Shown one piece after another: positions 41,639 through 48,906 of a stretch of DNA of 64,000 bases (its first letter is position 1; every line of letters begins with the position of its first letter). A model generated the notes under the pieces. That model ran no database searches, was not told the origin of the DNA, and worked only from the letters and a program-made list of their open reading frames with translations. The stretch spans positions 744,001 through 808,000 of the forward strand of contig JAREIK010001468.1 of the NCBI GenBank assembly GCA_029783825.1, written 5' to 3'. This DNA comes from Sapria himalayana. Lineage: Eukaryota > Streptophyta > Magnoliopsida > Malpighiales > Rafflesiaceae. The position numbers and the translations under genes are program-made.

Positions 41639-43925
41639 AATTATTAAAATTTTATTATTTTATTTGATTGTATTTCATTAATATACAAAAATTATAGATA
41701 ATATTTTATTAAATACATAATTTTTATATATATTTTATTGAGTGTACCGAAAAAAAAAACTTATGCTTTAATTGTATCTTCCACCTCAAGAATCCAAAAT
41801 ATTTTTATGTTTCAGTGTCTTGCACCTCAAATACTTATGCTTATAAACATTTATTTTATTTATTTTTTTTATTTTTTATTTTTTATTTTTTATTTTTTAT
41901 TTTTTTTATTTTTGTTATAAAGTAAAATATTAATAATATTTTATTTTTATGTTTGATGTGATATATTTGAAGTTTAAATTTTGAACTTTGTATATTTTCT
42001 TACAATTTCATTATTTTTTTTATAATTTTAAATGATTGTGACGGCAAAAAATATTAATGATATTATGTTATTTATTGATTGTATTTAATTAATTAATAAA
42101 AATTATAAATAATTATTTAATAAAATATATTAATTTTATGTATTTTTATGTATAGTATACCTCACATGAAAAAATTTATTCTTTCATTTGGGCTTTGCAT
42201 CTCAAAGTTCCAAAAGACTTTTACACCTCAGTCCACTTTACGCCTCAAATAACTCTGTATTCACTACAAAATAACATACCACACAACCCACACATACTAC
42301 ACAGTACCATTATTGCACACACCCACACTTGAACACACCAACATGCGCCCCTCATATAAACTAATGTACACCCCTCATCTACACACACGTATACACTTTT
42401 TTGGCACACATGCACTTCTACGACAATATCATCACAAACATTGTTTACACGCACTTCTCACACACCATGCACCAACTGCACGTTGCACTTGCACATGTTG
42501 TTGCACATCTCACACACATCTTATGGATGTCTCCCTTCTGTTGCACTACCATTCTCATCATCTCATGGCTTTAATACACCACAGCACATATGCTCACGTG
42601 GTTGTCAAGCGTCACTTCTATTACACTTGACATGTTTCATGCACATCATCTGTCATAATAATTAAACTCAACTCATGATAATTAAACTCAACTCATGATA
42701 ATTAAACTCTCATAATTATACATTTTAAAGTAATGTTGGGTGCTCCTATATTAAAAATATAATAATAATAATAATAATAGACAGATTAGGCAACAACATT
42801 TCTCATTTTGACACATCATCTTTTCCCCTTATAAAAAATCTGAACAGGATCAGATCAGTCCAATCTATCAGAGGGATTAACCATCAAAGAGTACACGAAT
42901 TAAGTGGGCCCATTAACCCAGATTCGAGATAGAGTATCAGCATTGTAAGAAGTCATGAGTATGTTAATTGTAAGAATACCCATATCCATGTCTAGGGCTT
43001 GAAGATTTCAACTATCAAATTCGTCATAAACTGGCTGCATCGTCTGTCCTAGGAAAGAAGGAAAGAGTTTCTGCTTTACATCAATGCCAACATTGTAAGG
43101 AGCTCCATTTACAAGGAAAAATAATAGAAAAGCATAATTTCAAAGTAAAATAACATGAATGAAGCATTCACAAAATGACTGGAGCTATGGCACTACAGTT
43201 TCAGATCCTTACCATCTGAGTAATCAATCTGAGAAAATTTTGACAAGCTCAATAAACTCAGGACATCCAACGAACGATGGCCGCTTTGTCTCCTATTGTT
43301 TTTTGCTTCGTCAATTTCTGTAGCAGGCGCTTGATGATGTCTTAGACGTCTCCTTTGTTCAAAGTATTGTTGTTGCCTCGAATTAGAACAGAAAAATACG
43401 GCAGAAGGTTAGATTGCAGCGTTAATGGAGCCACTAATATGAGATAGAACATCGACACAGAGCAGAAATTTCGTCTCTATGCAGCGCTGCCACAACTAAA
43501 GATATAGCAAGTTGTGCCATATGTCTTCGCTTAAAGTTCTGTGAGCCAAATGCACCTTCGATGCATGCTAATGGAGATCGTGGATATTGGCACAGTAGAT
43601 GTCTTCCTTGCGGTGGGGAAAACAAATGTAACGCACATATAAATCCGTATAATATAAAGAGCTTCTGTACCTCTTCTGCGTAGATTTCCGCGACTTCGGG
43701 TGGCCAAATACGCCAGACATGCGCAGAACAATTCCAGTGTTAGAATTATGATTTTAACCTACTGAGCTTGAATCTCAAGCATGACCTTCCCCGACAATAC
43801 AGCAGATCTTATATTTCCAAAGGCAATATAAAGAAGCAGTGGTTACCACGGAGCAACAAGATATAATGATGTGTAACACTTACAGTCGTCACTTTTCTCC
43901 TTGATCCTCCCATCCACTGCCACAT
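6395..43925 (-). CDS. Giant-intron plant gene, 13 exons assembled; unknown plant-specific protein
   Basis: The chain runs from ATG (43925) to TGA (6395) with exons 43884-43925, 43671-43693, 43213-43376, 31886-31999, 31726-31768, 31514-31572, 31227-31319, 11242-11341, 10919-11117, 7821-8063, 6852-7539, 6743-6792 and 6395-6543. All introns are GT..AG. Phases agree at every junction except 7/8, where an exon of length 3n+1 seems to be missing; the donor of exon 10 is uncertain. The protein begins [14 protein letters not shown], is basic with a QYFEQRRR helix early on, then acidic and Ser/Asn-rich. It has three 39-residue repeats and ends near [18 protein letters not shown] see no signal peptide, membrane segment or known domain, so it is probably nuclear. 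From memory it resembles a plant-only family; HEIP1 is a low-confidence guess. Sparse intact coding with consistent phases argues for a functional or recently functional gene. Confidence 0.75.
6743..6792 (-). CDS. Exon 12: [16 protein letters not shown]
   Basis: Acceptor CCCTTCTTTCAG, donor CTG|GTACGC. It completes the Gly codon of exon 11 and leaves in phase 1. Intron 11 is only 59 bp, near the lower limit for plant introns. Confidence 0.75.
6852..7539 (-). CDS. Exon 11: long exon with three 39-residue repeats
   Basis: The acceptor TCTTGATGCAG and the consensus donor GG|GTATGT enclose 688 nt open throughout. The first half carries three copies of a unit beginning WLPNSK, then NWRRSRN, then GDSFDSCLF, with acidic linkers DEAT. 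The second half is His/Ser-rich with LHHHGGG and [16 protein letters not shown]. Phase 1 in, phase 2 out. The opposite strand is also open (7158-7577), but it lacks splice sites and is treated as a shadow. Confidence 0.85.
7203..7545 (-). repeat. Three 117-bp tandem repeats inside exon 11
   Basis: The anchor TTCGAATTGGG recurs at about 7266, 7383 and 7500, exactly 117 bp apart, and the full units align. The period is 39 codons, so the repeat keeps frame. The copies differ by scattered substitutions, many of them conservative. Confidence 0.95.
7821..8063 (-). CDS. Exon 10: [14 protein letters not shown]...[13 protein letters not shown]
   Basis: Acceptor AAATTTCAG at 8064; phase 1 in agrees with exon 9. 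It reads [19 protein letters not shown], later [17 protein letters not shown] and [20 protein letters not shown]. The 3' end is uncertain: AATT|GTTGCC gives the correct phase 1 for exon 11 but is a weak donor. Further downstream (7735-7796) another frame reads [17 protein letters not shown], which also looks coding, so a one-base indel or a further exon is possible. Confidence 0.65.
8226..8725. mobile_element. GGCACGG-family hAT MITE in intron 9
   Basis: Starts TAGAGGTGTC and ends TTTTGACACCTCTA. Flanks gatttcaa and gatctgaa match 6 of 8. The interior is CCGTGCC-rich with a central A-rich stretch. No gene. Confidence 0.85.
8875..9792. mobile_element. Foldback MITE with CTAAGAAG termini
   Basis: The left arm CTAAGAAGTACGGACACGG is mirrored by a right arm ending CCGTGCTTCTTAG, with about 115 bp of terminal inverted repeat. 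The AT-rich arms are also mutually complementary, around a C-rich core (9210-9350) that itself folds (CCTCTCCCCTCAA against TTGAGGGGAGAGG). No clear target duplication was seen here; related copies lie at 36819-37498 and about 39380-39700. Located in intron 9. Confidence 0.75.
10207..10699. mobile_element. GGCACGG-family hAT MITE in intron 9
   Basis: Begins TAGAGATATCAAAC and ends GAGACCTCTA. Flanks tacaaaat and tccaaaat match 7 of 8. The interior is rich in CCGTGCC and GGCACGG. Confidence 0.85.
10919..11117 (-). CDS. Exon 9: acidic Ser/Pro-rich segment
   Basis: Acceptor CTGTTGGCAG, donor GATG|GTAATG. Phase 0 in, phase 1 out, with 66 codons open throughout. It contains [18 protein letters not shown], then [13 protein letters not shown], then [10 protein letters not shown]. 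Intron 8 is 124 bp. Confidence 0.85.
11242..11341 (-). CDS. Exon 8: [12 protein letters not shown]...[12 protein letters not shown]
   Basis: A strong acceptor, CTCTCTCCCGTCTGCAG, then 1 + 33 codons ending at CCG|GTACTA in phase 0. It reads [17 protein letters not shown] and [13 protein letters not shown]. It needs phase 2 from upstream, but exon 7 ends in phase 1. The phase-1 reading stops after 16 codons, so an intervening exon or an indel must be assumed. Confidence 0.75.
11560..12300. mobile_element. Nested GGCACGG-family MITEs in intron 7
   Basis: A complete inner copy spans 11704-12170 (TAGAGGTGTCAAATGGGC to GCCCGTTTGACACCTCTA). The flanking sequence on both sides is also CCGTGCC-type, so the inner copy appears to have inserted into an older, end-eroded family member. 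No matching target duplication was found for the inner copy. Confidence 0.7.
13315..13743. mobile_element. GGCACGG-family MITE, right end mutated, intron 7
   Basis: Begins TAGCGGTGTCAACCGGGCC. The interior is CCGTGCC-rich with the GACCCGACCC block common to the family. The right end reads TTTGACAGCTTTG, three changes from the consensus. No target duplication recognised. Confidence 0.7.
14124..14506. mobile_element. hAT-like MITE of the AAAAGCGC/AAGGCG type
   Basis: CATAGTTGTGAAAAGCGC at the left is mirrored by GCGCTTTTTAAAACTATG at the right. It is flanked by a perfect 8-bp duplication tctctact (14116-14123 and 14507-14514). Subterminal AAGGCG/CGCCTT motifs surround an AT core. Located in intron 7. 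Confidence 0.9.
14890..15830. mobile_element. Larger element related to the AAGGCG family, with GA-rich core
   Basis: The left end carries GCTTTAAAAATC and CATCTCAAGGCGAG; the right carries GAGGCTTATGCCTCGCC and GCCTTTTAAAACTTTGC. The core holds a GAGCTCG block and a GAGGCGAGGG-rich tract (15055-15245) that is open in several frames only because of its composition. A partial related copy follows at 15960-16160. Ends and target duplication are not certain. Confidence 0.5.
16640..17110 (+). repeat. Ty1/copia relic, RNase H end
   Basis: Around 16903-16970 the plus strand reads [15 protein letters not shown], recognisable as the copia RNase H motif NPVFHERTKHIE in decayed form, with stops nearby. 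Sequence downstream (17080-17110) resembles that following the relic at 30.6-30.9 kb. Noncoding fossil within intron 7. Confidence 0.5.
17111..21753. other. Intron 7 sequence without a clear feature
   Basis: AT-rich sequence with possible retroelement fragments. A degenerate TAGAGGTG start at about 17120 is followed by transposon-like GGCCCAACCATACC words. No exon with correct splice sites was recognised, although the missing exon between exons 7 and 8 could lie here. Confidence 0.4.
21754..22077. mobile_element. GGCACGG-family MITE with perfect target duplication
   Basis: Starts TAGAGGCGTCAACCGGGCC and ends GGCCCGTTTGATACCTCTA. The 8-bp duplication caccttac (21746-21753 and 22078-22085) is perfect. 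324 bp, noncoding, in intron 7. Confidence 0.93.
22629..23117 (-). mobile_element. Deletion derivative of the 3.7-kb hAT element
   Basis: Perfect 8-bp duplication ttactaac (22621-22628 and 23118-23125) and intact termini. Its right three-fifths is the reverse complement of the first roughly 350 bp of the element at 16-3715, including the GACTCAC palindrome area and the GACCCGACCCGCGG block. Its left part is the reverse complement of that element's last 110-130 bp. It therefore carries both ends of the larger element joined by loss of the whole transposase gene, in opposite orientation. Located in intron 7. Confidence 0.92.
24335..24780 (+). repeat. Ty1/copia 3' end relic with polypurine tract and LTR start
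   Basis: CDSQAAHHI (from 24335) is the copia RNase H motif. At about 24507 a polypurine tract GAAAGAGAA is followed by TGTTGGAATAAAG (24516), the usual start of a copia 3' LTR. The LTR's end was not defined; another element is inserted at 24796. Confidence 0.6.
24796..25316. mobile_element. Element related to the AAGGCG family, with a tctctact duplication
   Basis: Left end AGTGTTTTTAAAGAT, right end CGCTTTTTAAAACTTTGA. The 8-bp duplication tctctact (24788-24795 and 25317-25324) is perfect. Internal GAGCTCG blocks and a GAGAGG-rich tract resemble the element at 14890-15830. Located in intron 7. Confidence 0.8.
25325..27703. other. Intron 7 sequence without a clear feature
   Basis: AT-rich. 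The short plus-strand ORF at 27249-27443 has no supporting context. Fragments at 27190-27230 recall sequence beside the copia relics. No splice-flanked exon was recognised. Confidence 0.4.
27704..27992. mobile_element. GGCACGG-family MITE with perfect target duplication
   Basis: Starts TAGAGGTGTCAACCGGCACGG and ends CATTTGACACCTCTA. Perfect duplication tggtatga (27696-27703 and 27993-28000). 289 bp, the shortest complete copy in the window; intron 7. Confidence 0.93.
28240..29075. repeat. Diverged tandem duplication
   Basis: Two units (about 28244-28695 and 28735-29070) share an ordered series of words: CTCATATTCT, TTTAGATTATAT, CTCTAATTT..TTTCTTACAC, TGACTAAGCAAA, TTAGGAGTTATTAAT and ACCTTTGAA. 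Noncoding; probably a duplicated retroelement or LTR fragment within intron 7. Confidence 0.65.
30367..30445. mobile_element. 5'-truncated GGCACGG-family MITE
   Basis: Only the right end remains, TGGCCCGTTTGACACCTCTA, with about 60 bp of GGCC-type subterminal sequence. The left end is missing. Intron 7. Confidence 0.75.
30555..30900 (+). repeat. Ty1/copia relic, RNase H end
   Basis: TGTGATAGTCAAATA reads CDSQI, and about 45 bases on, TTTCACGAGTAAACAAAATA is a frame-broken FHE.TK motif. Together they mark a decayed copia RNase H. The ORF 30630-30878 after it is AT-rich filler. Confidence 0.45.
31227..31319 (-). CDS. Exon 7: [14 protein letters not shown]...[11 protein letters not shown]
   Basis: Acceptor CATTTTCTAG, donor G|GTATAC. 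In frame with exon 6; leaves in phase 1. It reads [18 protein letters not shown] and [12 protein letters not shown], the segment that looks most conserved to me. It is followed by the 19.9-kb intron 7. Confidence 0.8.
31514..31572 (-). CDS. Exon 6: [19 protein letters not shown]
   Basis: Acceptor TTGGCACAG, donor G|GTAATT. The first base completes an Arg codon. The exon is acidic and Ser/Asn-rich and leaves in phase 1. Intron 5 is 153 bp. Confidence 0.75.
31726..31768 (-). CDS. Exon 5: [14 protein letters not shown]
   Basis: Acceptor GAATCAG, donor CG|GTTAGT. It enters in phase 1 and leaves in phase 2. The upstream open stretch ([12 protein letters not shown]) also looks protein-like, but no AG there gives a correct phase, so the shorter exon was taken. 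Intron 4 is 117 bp. Confidence 0.55.
31886..31999 (-). CDS. Exon 4: [15 protein letters not shown] segment
   Basis: The acceptor AACACTGAAAG at the end of the 11.2-kb intron 3 gives an in-frame join to exon 3 (phase 1). It reads [12 protein letters not shown], then [19 protein letters not shown]. An internal ATG (31978 on the plus axis) could mislead gene finders into calling a start here. Donor G|GTGCGC, phase 1. Confidence 0.7.
32390..33540. repeat. Diverged tandem duplication in intron 3
   Basis: Units at about 32390-32820 and 33070-33540 share, in order, CATATGCAAGATCCAAAA, ATCATCTTATAC, ACAAGAT, AGTCACATAAAT-like and AAAATAAAAAATAA words. An A-tract of 23 (about 32452-32475) interrupts the first. 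Noncoding. Confidence 0.6.
33555..33835. repeat. Five-copy array of a GTAATGGATTATATCTA motif
   Basis: The motif TAATGGATTATATCTA recurs at about 33561, 33604, 33659, 33732 and 33795, separated by A/T-rich spacers of variable length. Noncoding, intron 3. Confidence 0.85.
33841..36189. other. Intron 3 sequence, possible copia fossils
   Basis: AT-rich sequence with a (TA)n(CA)n microsatellite at 34380-34418. Minus-strand reading at 34515-34715 and words at 35260-35600 (CCACCCAATTTTATTTGGGTGTGT) recall the region between copia integrase and reverse transcriptase, but too weakly to assign domains. Confidence 0.4.
36198..36508. mobile_element. Degenerate GGCACG-type MITE in intron 3
   Basis: TAGGGGTGATTAGC at the left and ATTACACATCTCTA at the right, with a GGCACGACAC-rich interior. 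No matching target duplication; ends provisional. Confidence 0.5.
36819..37498. mobile_element. CTAAGAAG-family MITE with perfect target duplication
   Basis: Left end CTAAGAAGCACAGACAC, right end GTATCCATGCTTCCTTG. Perfect 8-bp duplication ataataac (36811-36818 and 37499-37506). Like the copy at 8875-9792 it has AT-rich arms and a C-rich core. The 8-bp duplication places this foldback family in the hAT-like group. Confidence 0.88.
38124..38372. other. AT-rich intron 3 sequence with CA microsatellite
   Basis: T-rich stretch ending in (TA)n(CA)n at about 38341-38370. An 82-codon plus-strand ORF here is low-complexity Phe/Tyr/Ile and is not believed to be a gene. Confidence 0.6.
38399..38738. 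mobile_element. Degenerate GGCACGG-family MITE with target duplication
   Basis: The right end GGACACCTCTA is clear; the left end TTAAGGCAGTTGAGCC is diverged. Flanks tttaaagt and cttaaagt match 7 of 8. Intron 3. Confidence 0.65.
39380..39700. mobile_element. Partial CTAAGAAG-family element
   Basis: AACACGGACACAGATACGG, then CGACACGA and AAAAACTA-GAT words followed by TAAAATAAAA arms match the left half of the copies at 8875 and 36819. The right end was not found. Confidence 0.5.
40096..41930. repeat. Tandem duplication of a unit of about 920 bp with TA/CA-rich core
   Basis: Two units (40096-41016 and 41017-41930) share the series ATGCACCACRAAGCAC, AAGCATGCCTC, ATTCCTTGGAATGAGC, ACTAGCATAGATCATTCC, then a core of TACATATATGTATACATA words, and end AATAATATTTTATTTTTATG. 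Several overlapping ORFs in the core are products of the (TATACA)n composition. Intron 3. Confidence 0.85.
42240..42665. other. CA-rich low-complexity stretch in intron 3
   Basis: Long run of CAC/ACA words open in several frames (for example 42313-42630). Extreme His/Thr/Cys composition, no splice sites and no homology signal. It ends in three copies of AATTAAACTCAACTCATGAT (42661-42705). Confidence 0.6.
43213..43376 (-). CDS. Exon 3: basic Gln/Arg-rich helix and [14 protein letters not shown]
   Basis: The acceptor AATTCGAG follows a long pyrimidine tract, and the donor is G|GTAAGG. The first base completes the Arg codon of exon 2. It reads [15 protein letters not shown], then a charged segment, then [20 protein letters not shown], a likely amphipathic motif. 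It exits in phase 1. Intron 2 is 294 bp. Confidence 0.8.
43671..43693 (-). CDS. Exon 2: 23-nt microexon, SRKSTQKR
   Basis: Acceptor CCCGAAG, donor AGAG|GTACAG. It enters in phase 0 and leaves in phase 2, reading SRKSTQK plus two bases of an Arg codon that exon 3 completes. The exact acceptor was chosen by phase and by continuity of the basic stretch. Intron 1 is 190 bp. Confidence 0.65.
43884..43925 (-). CDS. Exon 1: start codon, [14 protein letters not shown]
   Basis: Fourteen codons from ATG at 43925, ending in phase 0 at a consensus donor GTAAGT (43883-43878). The basic GGSRRK stretch opens the protein. A longer minus-strand ORF across the same bases (43889-44116) is in another frame and does not splice. 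Confidence 0.75.
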
Positions 43926-44170
43926 TCTGACGTGAGGCTAAAAACTGGGCCGTCGCCCGACGATAAATACAGAGTACAACACTGCAACTTGCAACTAACG
44001 ACGGGATTCAGCATTCTATCCTCCGCGTGCGGAAGTGTTGTTTTTGATTTTGGCGCAACTGATGCTCTCGAGTCCATGCATATTTCACGGGGGACAGCCG
44101 GACAGGACACAAACAAGGAAACGGTAGTTTTTAGAAATGGGGGGAATTATGTTTTGGGTGATAAAATAAA
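43926..44170 (-). promoter_or_regulatory. Probable 5' leader and promoter of the giant gene
   Basis: A GC-richer, CpG-containing stretch immediately upstream of the ATG at 43925, in contrast with the AT-rich surroundings. Two overlapping ORFs, 43889-44116 minus and 43932-44186 plus, are interpreted as fortuitous. An AT-rich TTAAATATTTTATTTTAT at about 44160-44180 could hold the TATA element. No start site can be fixed. Confidence 0.4.
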
Positions 44171-44334
44171 ATATTTAAGAATTTGAAACTGATATGCAAA
44201 AATTTGAAAAAAAAAAAGTCACCAAACTCTAAAAAAATTAAAATTTATCTTAAAATGCCCTTAATTATTATTAAACTAAAATTTAGTCACACTAATTAAT
44301 TTTTATTAAAACTTTCCCTCTCTCTCATCATCAT

Positions 44335-44520
44335 TTGCCCTCAGCCCTCTCCAATCAACCGGAAGCCCCTCGCCCTCTCCAATCAACCGGAAGCCCCTCG
44401 CCCTCTCCCATCTACCGGGAGCCCATCGCCCTCTCTTGAAGCTCGAGGACAAGCTCTATCGTCAAGCTCGATGGAGCTCGATGGAGCTCGATGGGCTCAT
44501 CTTCGAACTCCATCGAGCTC
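44335..44520. repeat. Two short minisatellites, CCCTCTCC and GAGCTCGATG types
   Basis: Three 28-30 bp units of CCCTCTCCAATCAACCGGAA (44336-44430), then about four copies of GATGGAGCTC (44455-44520). Sequence upstream of the giant gene's promoter. Confidence 0.8.
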
Positions 44521-44784
44521 GTCTTTGGTTACCTAAAAATAGTTTTCAATTAAAACAAAAAAAATATTTTTTTTTACTTTAATTTGTCTTTAGTTACCTC
44601 AAAACAAAAGTAATTGTATTATGAAAAAGGAGACCTTTTTTTTTTTGGCAAAGCCTATTGGCAAATTTGTATAGTAATATATAGATGTGTGTGCGTGAGT
44701 CTATAGATATGCATCATATATATTGTATGTATGTATGTATGTATAAACACATTATATATTATTACATGTGTGTGTGTGTACTTT

Positions 44785-45140
44785 TGATTAGAGAGGGAGA
44801 GAGAGAGACGGAAGACAGAGGGGGAGAGAGTGAGAAATAGGGAGATAGAGAGGGAGAGTGAGAAATAGGGAGATAGAGGGGGAGAGTGAGAAATAGGGAG
44901 ATAGAGGGGGAGAGTGAGAAATAGGAGATAGACGGGGGAGAGTGAGAAATAGGGAGACAGACGGGGAGATAGTGAGAAATAGGGAGACAGACGGGGAGAT
45001 AGTGAGAAATAGGGAGACATACGGGGAGAGAGTGAGAAATAGGGAGACAGATAAAAAGAAAGGGGGGAGGGAGGGGGGAGTGGAGAGAGATGAGATAGAG
45101 AGGGGGGAGGGGGGGTGGGGAGAGTGAGATAGAGAGAGGA
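44785..45140. repeat. Purine-rich minisatellite GAGAGTGAGAAATAGGGAGA
   Basis: About nine units of 27-30 bp. The plus strand is almost pure purine, so the minus strand is open for 169 codons (44655-45164, Ser/Leu/Pro repeats) without being a gene. Such mirror-repeat purine tracts can form triplex DNA. Confidence 0.9.
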
Positions 45141-48100
45141 AAAAAGAATTAATATCTCAACCATTAAAATTTAATAAGCTAGGTATGACCACAACTCTAT
45201 AATAATATTGTAGTCGTGGAGAATATAAAACATGGTGAAAAGTTTATGTTAATGAAAGTGTAGGGTCATGGCGTACAATATTTTGTCAATAACTATTTAG
45301 ATAGGGTTTTGCCTAAAACACTTATTAACTTACCACACTTGTTAAATACCTATAAAAACTCATTGATTTTATAACTATTCATCAAAATTATCGAAAACAC
45401 CAAGAATTATTAAAACAACACATATCTACTACATTTCCACCATTTTCAACAACCAAAATACACTATAATGCTTGGTAAATTGAACATCAAACAAACTTTC
45501 ACATAAAAATAATTGTTCATCTTGAGCAATAGCTTCTTCCACCATAAAAATAAATATACATGATCACAAAGAATTCATATGACAAGGTTGGAGTGTCATG
45601 AGATTTAATATTAGTGGAACAACTTCAAGTGGACATATTTATTATCATGGCAGGGTTGAGTTCCTTGACTTTACTTGTAGGTTATTGTGCATTTGTATTT
45701 GTTTATGTGATGAATATGAATGTTTATTACCTTACACATGCAGAAAAAAAAAGTTCTTGGATTGCATTCCAAGGAGAGTTACGCTCAACATCCATAACTA
45801 GACAATCAAAATTTTAAATAGCTTCATCTAATATGTCTAATATACACATGATTTTTTTAGTATATTACTTTACTTCCCTTCTTATTGGTCTATTCATGAA
45901 ACCTTTCTTCAGCTACATCCATCTCTAAGGTTCTCTCCTCAATTGATGATGCAACCTTAGTAAATTTTGCGGATTCTTCTTATATGCTCCATCATCCCTT
46001 TTCCTTCTTGATTACAAAAGTTGTGGCATTGAGTACTACTATGGCTTTATCTTTGAGCTTATTTTTTTTCTATTTTTTTATAGCTCCAAAGTCACGAACT
46101 ATAAATAGCTATAGCTTTGTCTTGCACATGTTTCTTGTTTTTATCCTTTTGTAACTCCAAAGTCACAGAACTATGCATAGTCATAGCTTTGTCTTTAAGC
46201 TTCTGATTAACTGATTTATTGTGTAACTTCAAAGTAATGGTGTTGACATAACCATGATTTTGTCTTAAAGCTTTCCTTGATCATTTTTATTCTGTATCAC
46301 TAAATTCATAGTGTTCTCCATAACCATAGCTTTATCTTCTATCTTTTCTTGGTCATTTTAATTCTATAACCCCAGTGTCACATTGTTGTGCAATGTTATA
46401 GCTTTGTCTATGTTTTTCCCTTCCATTAAGCCTATCTCAACCTTTATCTTTTTCTTTGGATGTCTTATCTTCCTTAGAACTGTCATCATAAGACTCTTCA
46501 AAAATTATGACTTTGAAAAATATACTTTTTCATTTCATCGCTACCACAAATCCTAATTTGTTCCTCTTTCTTGTATACTACACATTACTCATAATTTCAA
46601 AGTTCTTCTATTACGTACACTTTGTTGTAGTTACTACTCCAAAGTTCTTCTTCCAACCCATATATTTTGTTTTCATCCTGCTAATAATCTTCTAAAAAGT
46701 CCTTCCACCAAAAAACTATATTTTGTTGCGTAATAGTATGGAGTAGATTGTCAATCCACCAACATCCCATTTCATATTCATCTAGATCCAATAAGTAATT
46801 AAAAATTAAACTTTACTTGTTTCTCACTGATTCAACGAGTGAACTCACCTTTCTTAACATCGACAAAAGTTTATCCCAAAATAATGGTACGAATTTTTTT
46901 CCTTCATATCCAAGACTATAAAATCCACTGTAAAAAAGTAAAAAAAAAATTAACCTTCACCAATGCATCTTCAAATATTCCATCCGAGCACATGATTATC
47001 CTATCTGCCAAATGGAGTGAGAGTGAAGCTAGAATAATTTTACCTAGATTTAATCTTCATACAAAGAAAATGAGCATCAAGTTGATACTTGATCTCGAAT
47101 CACACAATACCTATCAAAATGTGTGGAGTAGAAGTATAGTTCATATGACATTTAATCGATTCCATTAATTTTACTTAGACTTACATAGCTTCATCTATTA
47201 TTTAATTGGTTAGGCAATATACCAAAAGCTTAGTAAAGAGGGTATCCCAGCAACCGAGATCATAGTTTATACAAAAAATATAATGGACTATCATCCAGAT
47301 ATTGATCCCAAAAGGATTGTATCAGCTTCAACTATCCAATAAAAGGTAGCTCATTTTTAGTATAGTGGATGTTGAGATTCTTAATTAATTATAAGTCCAA
47401 GGTCTACTTATATAATTGATGTGATGTCATTGATTTATTAGATATATAGTATGTTGGGTACATAATGACAGTTGGGGTGTTGTGCAAATAACTCCTTGCC
47501 CTATCGACATATAAGGTAATTATGAATATTCAATCCTTCCTAATAATAATCCTCACATAGTTATCCCCTTAGTATATCACCACTGAGACAACACTTCAAC
47601 CCTATACAAAAGTTATTTACAATCAAATACCTTTTAGATAACTTCATAAATTACCCTTGAAGGTTATTTCATATACACGCTCTTATACATCAGCCTCCAA
47701 TATCTTAAAGATTAATGATTGTCATAATTTATAAGTATTTATACTTTTGGATATGTAATCATCATACTTGTATAATTAATGTTTGCCTCCTTCAAGTTTT
47801 AAAGATAAAAATCATATGAGTAAATGAAACTCACAAGGGTTGTCACAACCTTGTGAGTTACCACACACTCGTGCATATCCTAAGGATCACTTATCACCAT
47901 CCTCCTCAATAACAATGCACCTCCTACACTAAAGGTGAACCTCTTCGGGTAACACCCCACATAACATCCAACCTAATTGAGAACTAGTTTCTCTAAACAT
48001 ATACAATGGATTAGCATGTAAAAGCATTTATACTTTAAACTTCATTAGTTTCGTACTCATGATGATTAACATAATCAAACTTCATGGATCCACATATAGG

Positions 48101-48906
48101 TTCATCTCATGTATCAAAATCAGAAAGGTTATTTGTATGAAGTACTTATGATAAATTATTATAATCACCTTTCTATCACATGCATGAGTGAGTTTCATTA
48201 CTTACCTATCACAGTCAACTATGACAATCTCATACAAACCTACCATTAATCAAAACTCCAATTCAAGTTTTATTTAGTCACTAAACATTAATATCCATCA
48301 CATAAAATATAATCAACCAAATATTGCATTAATCATCCAAATTAATTACATCATATAATCCAAATAACATAAACCCTAATCTATACTAATTTAATACATA
48401 TTTTCTGATATATCCCTAGAGAAGAGGGTTTTGATAGTTGTGCCCCCCAAATATTGGGATTGACATAATTTGTACATCCCTTGCTTGCTTGCAGAATATT
48501 GAGGGAGTACAAAATTTTCCCATAGGGTTTTTTAGTTGAAGTTTTTTTTGCTTTTTTGTGAGGGAGGGGAAGAAGAAATGATAAATTTCTTGAAAATTCT
48601 CTATCTTTTCTTTTTTTACTCGAGCAGCTTTGCATTACTCTATGTAGAAAGTCAAAACTTTCTTATGAAAGTTATCATTATTCGCTCTTCATCTCTTTAG
48701 CTTGAAGTCATGACTCTAGGAAATAATATCGACTCTATTTGACATATTGATCTTTCAATAACATAAGATCACAGTGTTAGTAATAACCATGACTTGGGCT
48801 TAATCTTTTTGTAACATAAAATCATAATACTATGAAATAGATAGCATTGACACAATGAAGTAGTCATGGGATATCAATGGCTTTTAACAATATTATATAG
48901 TTATAG

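Noticed and set aside
40438..41667. Overlapping Tyr/Ile/His-rich ORFs on both strands
   Set aside because: They arise from the TATACA-rich core of a tandem duplication; no codon bias or domain.
44655..45164. 169-codon minus-strand Ser/Pro/Leu-rich ORF
   Set aside because: It is the translation of a purine-rich minisatellite; lack of stops follows from composition.
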